This document shows, piece by piece, positions 62,509-64,000 of a stretch of DNA of 64,000 bases (within the stretch, counting starts at the first letter, position 1; the number at the start of each line of letters is the position of its first letter). This DNA comes from Streptomyces sp. NBC_00237 (GTDB lineage Bacteria; Actinomycetota; Actinomycetes; Streptomycetales; Streptomycetaceae). The stretch is taken from the NCBI RefSeq assembly GCF_026342435.1, contig NZ_JAPEMT010000002.1, positions 434,001-498,000 on the forward strand, given 5' to 3'. The notes under the pieces are model-generated. The model saw only the letters and a list, made by a program, of their open reading frames with translations. It did no database searches and was not told the origin of the DNA. The position numbers and the translations under genes were made by a program.

Positions 62509-63288
62509 ATGCCCCAGCAGTTAGCGATCATCGTGCTCGTGGACGTGGCCAACGCACTGGAGGCCAAGTCCCTTCAGGACAACACCTATCTGTTCGACAA
62601 CATGAAGCTCCAGGGTTCCCAGGGCGAGGGCACCGGCGGGCTGGTCACCGCGATCAACGGCTCGTACTGGAGCGACGGCTCGCAGGCCAGCGAGCAGGTG
62701 CTCAACTGGCTGCCGTACAGCCTGGGTTCCATCCCGCCGTCGGTCCCCAAGGGCTACCAGGCCGACCGGGCCCGGCAGACCGACCAGCAGGCGCTGGCCG
62801 ACCTCCAGACGATCGTCCAGCAGGGCACCCAGGGCGCGGACGCCTCGGCGCAACTGGCCCAGATCCAGCGGAACGTCGGCACCAAGGTCAAGAACACCCG
62901 GCGCACCCGAGGCCCCGCCGACACGAAGGTCCTGGACATCACCGGAAAGGTGGTGGCCGCGGACTCGACCGCCGCGGTCAGCTATCCGGCCCCGGTGATC
63001 ACCGACATCTACGGCGAGGCCGTGGACGAGAAGATCATGTACCCGGCGGAGTACGGCTCCCCCGACATGGTCACCGACGGCTGGTACTGGTCGGCGACCG
63101 TCGACACCTCCCGCCCCGGCACGTACGCCTACACGATGAAGATCCAGCTCCACAAGCTCGTCGAGCAGGGCGTCGAGATGCTCTGGGAGCCGGTCAACCT
63201 GACCTGCGAGTCCTACCTGAGGATCACCTCGGAACCCAAGCGGAACGCCTTCACCGGCGCGGGCCTGGGCTTCCTGCCCGTCTCCTAG
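62509..63288 (+). CDS. AidA/PixA inclusion-body family protein 2
   Basis: A 259-aa protein: IIVLVDVANALEAKSLQDNTYLFDN at the start and DGWYWSATVDTSRPGTYAYTMKIQL near the end (each broken here) are the AidA/PixA-type segments. Residues ~76-160 form a Gln/Arg-rich helical insert (QADRARQTDQQALADLQ). It lies 73 bp after copy 1 and has its own AGGAAGG-like ribosome site. Confidence 0.72.
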   Translation: MPQQLAIIVLVDVANALEAKSLQDNTYLFDNMKLQGSQGEGTGGLVTAINGSYWSDGSQASEQVLNWLPYSLGSIPPSVPKGYQADRARQTDQQALADLQTIVQQGTQGADASAQLAQIQRNVGTKVKNTRRTRGPADTKVLDITGKVVAADSTAAVSYPAPVITDIYGEAVDEKIMYPAEYGSPDMVTDGWYWSATVDTSRPGTYAYTMKIQLHKLVEQGVEMLWEPVNLTCESYLRITSEPKRNAFTGAGLGFLPVS

Positions 63289-63335
63289 CGCGTGCGCACC
63301 ACCCCCATCGACAACAGACGGACGAGGAGGAGCAG

Positions 63336-63776
63336 ATGACCACCAAGGCGAAGCCGCGGTCCGCACCGCGCGCCATCAACCAACGACCGATCGCCATCAG
63401 CGCGGTCGTGGACATCGTGGGCGTGCTGGCGTCCCTGAGCACCGACGGCCACGTGTACATGTACGACACCAACCGGACCGGCGGATCGACCGGGTTCGGC
63501 ACCGAGTCCCTGCGCACCAAGGTACGGACGGGCGACACGCTGGTCTGGTCGCCGCTGGCCCTGGAGTGCGAGGCGTACGTCGCCATCGACGGCATCGAGA
63601 TCGACCCGTCGGTGGCCGAACCGGTGCGCAAGGTCTACCCCGGAACGGACGTCTCGTACTGGACGGCGACCGTGAAGACGGTGCCGGGCGAGCCGGTCCC
63701 TTACAAGATCAGGTACCGGGTCGGCACCCGGACCGAGCCCGTCACCAGCCACCAGTCGTCTTTCCTGTTCGGCTAG
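63336..63776 (+). CDS. AidA/PixA inclusion-body family protein 3
   Basis: A 146-aa compact member without insert: AISAVVDIVGVLASLSTDGHVYMYDTN, then SLRTKVRTGDTLVWSPLALE and SYWTATVKTVPGEPVPYKIRYRVG (cut here). AGGAGGAG lies about six bases before ATG 63336. This length is closest to the standard AidA/PixA core. Confidence 0.75.
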   Translation: MTTKAKPRSAPRAINQRPIAISAVVDIVGVLASLSTDGHVYMYDTNRTGGSTGFGTESLRTKVRTGDTLVWSPLALECEAYVAIDGIEIDPSVAEPVRKVYPGTDVSYWTATVKTVPGEPVPYKIRYRVGTRTEPVTSHQSSFLFG

Positions 63777-63786
63777 AGGAGGAACG

Positions 63787-64000
63787 TTGAGCACCACGAC
63801 GCGCAGCACCAGCGTGCAGGAGCAGGAGAAGCAGAACCCCGGCCAGCTGAACTCCGTCCAGCTGAACATCGTCACGATCGTCAACATGGAGCGGGCCATC
63901 CGGGAGAAGTCCCTGGAGAACGCCATCTACATGATGGACAACAGCGTGGGCGGCACCGGTCAGGGCACCCGGCACCTGGAGACCGTCTGTAAGCAGGGCC
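63787..64000 (+). CDS. AidA/PixA inclusion-body family protein 4, 5' part
   Basis: Starts at TTG 63787 with AGGAGG four bases before; runs off the window after 71 codons. It reads LNIVTIVNMERAIREKSLENAIYMMDN then GGTGQGTRHLETVCKQG (broken here), the AidA/PixA N-terminal half. A fourth tandem copy, confirming a gene array that continues to the right. Confidence 0.72.
   Translation, partial: MSTTTRSTSVQEQEKQNPGQLNSVQLNIVTIVNMERAIREKSLENAIYMMDNSVGGTGQGTRHLETVCKQG

Overview
The window is a high-GC actinomycete chromosome segment, almost certainly Streptomyces: very high third-position GC, GTG/TTG starts with AGGAG-type ribosome sites, ATGA/GTGA overlaps, and Streptomyces-type families such as a MmyB-like XRE regulator, a DUF2254 protein and a SulP-operon-type ArsR protein. 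The assignment comes from sequence reading only; no database was searched.

Left end (1-8.3 kb), iron and peptide loci. The window opens inside a catecholate siderophore operon: isochorismatase 3' end, free-standing aryl carrier protein, a single-module C-A-T-TE synthetase whose specificity residues read as serine, and an MbtH-like protein. A strong hairpin separates it from a convergent Fes-type trilactone esterase. Serine specificity, a single module and Fes together point to an enterobactin-type product. Next come two paralogous JmjC/cupin oxygenases and a 69-aa secreted peptide ending in a Cys-Gly-Ala-Cys motif. This looks like a small uncharacterised peptide-modification locus.

8.3-16.7 kb is ordinary chromosome: roadblock protein, ArsR regulator with a 24-bp palindrome, tRNA-Leu(GAG), DUF2254 protein, a ROK pseudogene, KASIII, FdhD, a [2Fe-2S] protein and an SBF transporter.

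16.7-29.2 kb is a 12.4-kb integrated element of visibly lower GC that splits a LysR gene; both halves are present at its ends. It carries a large serine integrase, GntR and XRE regulators, a winged-helix protein next to 22-bp iterons, and a compact capsid module: major capsid, adaptor, stopper candidate, tail terminator, HNH, terminase, portal and MuF. It has no tail, lysis or polymerase genes. It resembles a capsid-forming phage satellite rather than a decayed prophage.

29.2-57.6 kb is accessory chromosome: acyl-CoA synthetase, ABC-F ATPase with a leader peptide, methyltransferases, an aldo/keto reductase, an SDR/ArsR/RICIN locus with a 14-8-14 operator, twin secreted trypsin-like proteins, several regulators, an APC permease, a phosphodiesterase-type membrane protein, two MBL hydrolases, a DedA protein and an aminotransferase-like protein without the PLP lysine. 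Several minisatellites lie between genes.

Right end (58.5-64 kb, continuing past the edge): a PLP decarboxylase, a PaaK/EhpF-like adenylating enzyme and at least four tandem AidA/PixA (inclusion-body family) proteins in one operon. With the satellite and the JmjC/peptide locus, this is one of the three most interesting regions.
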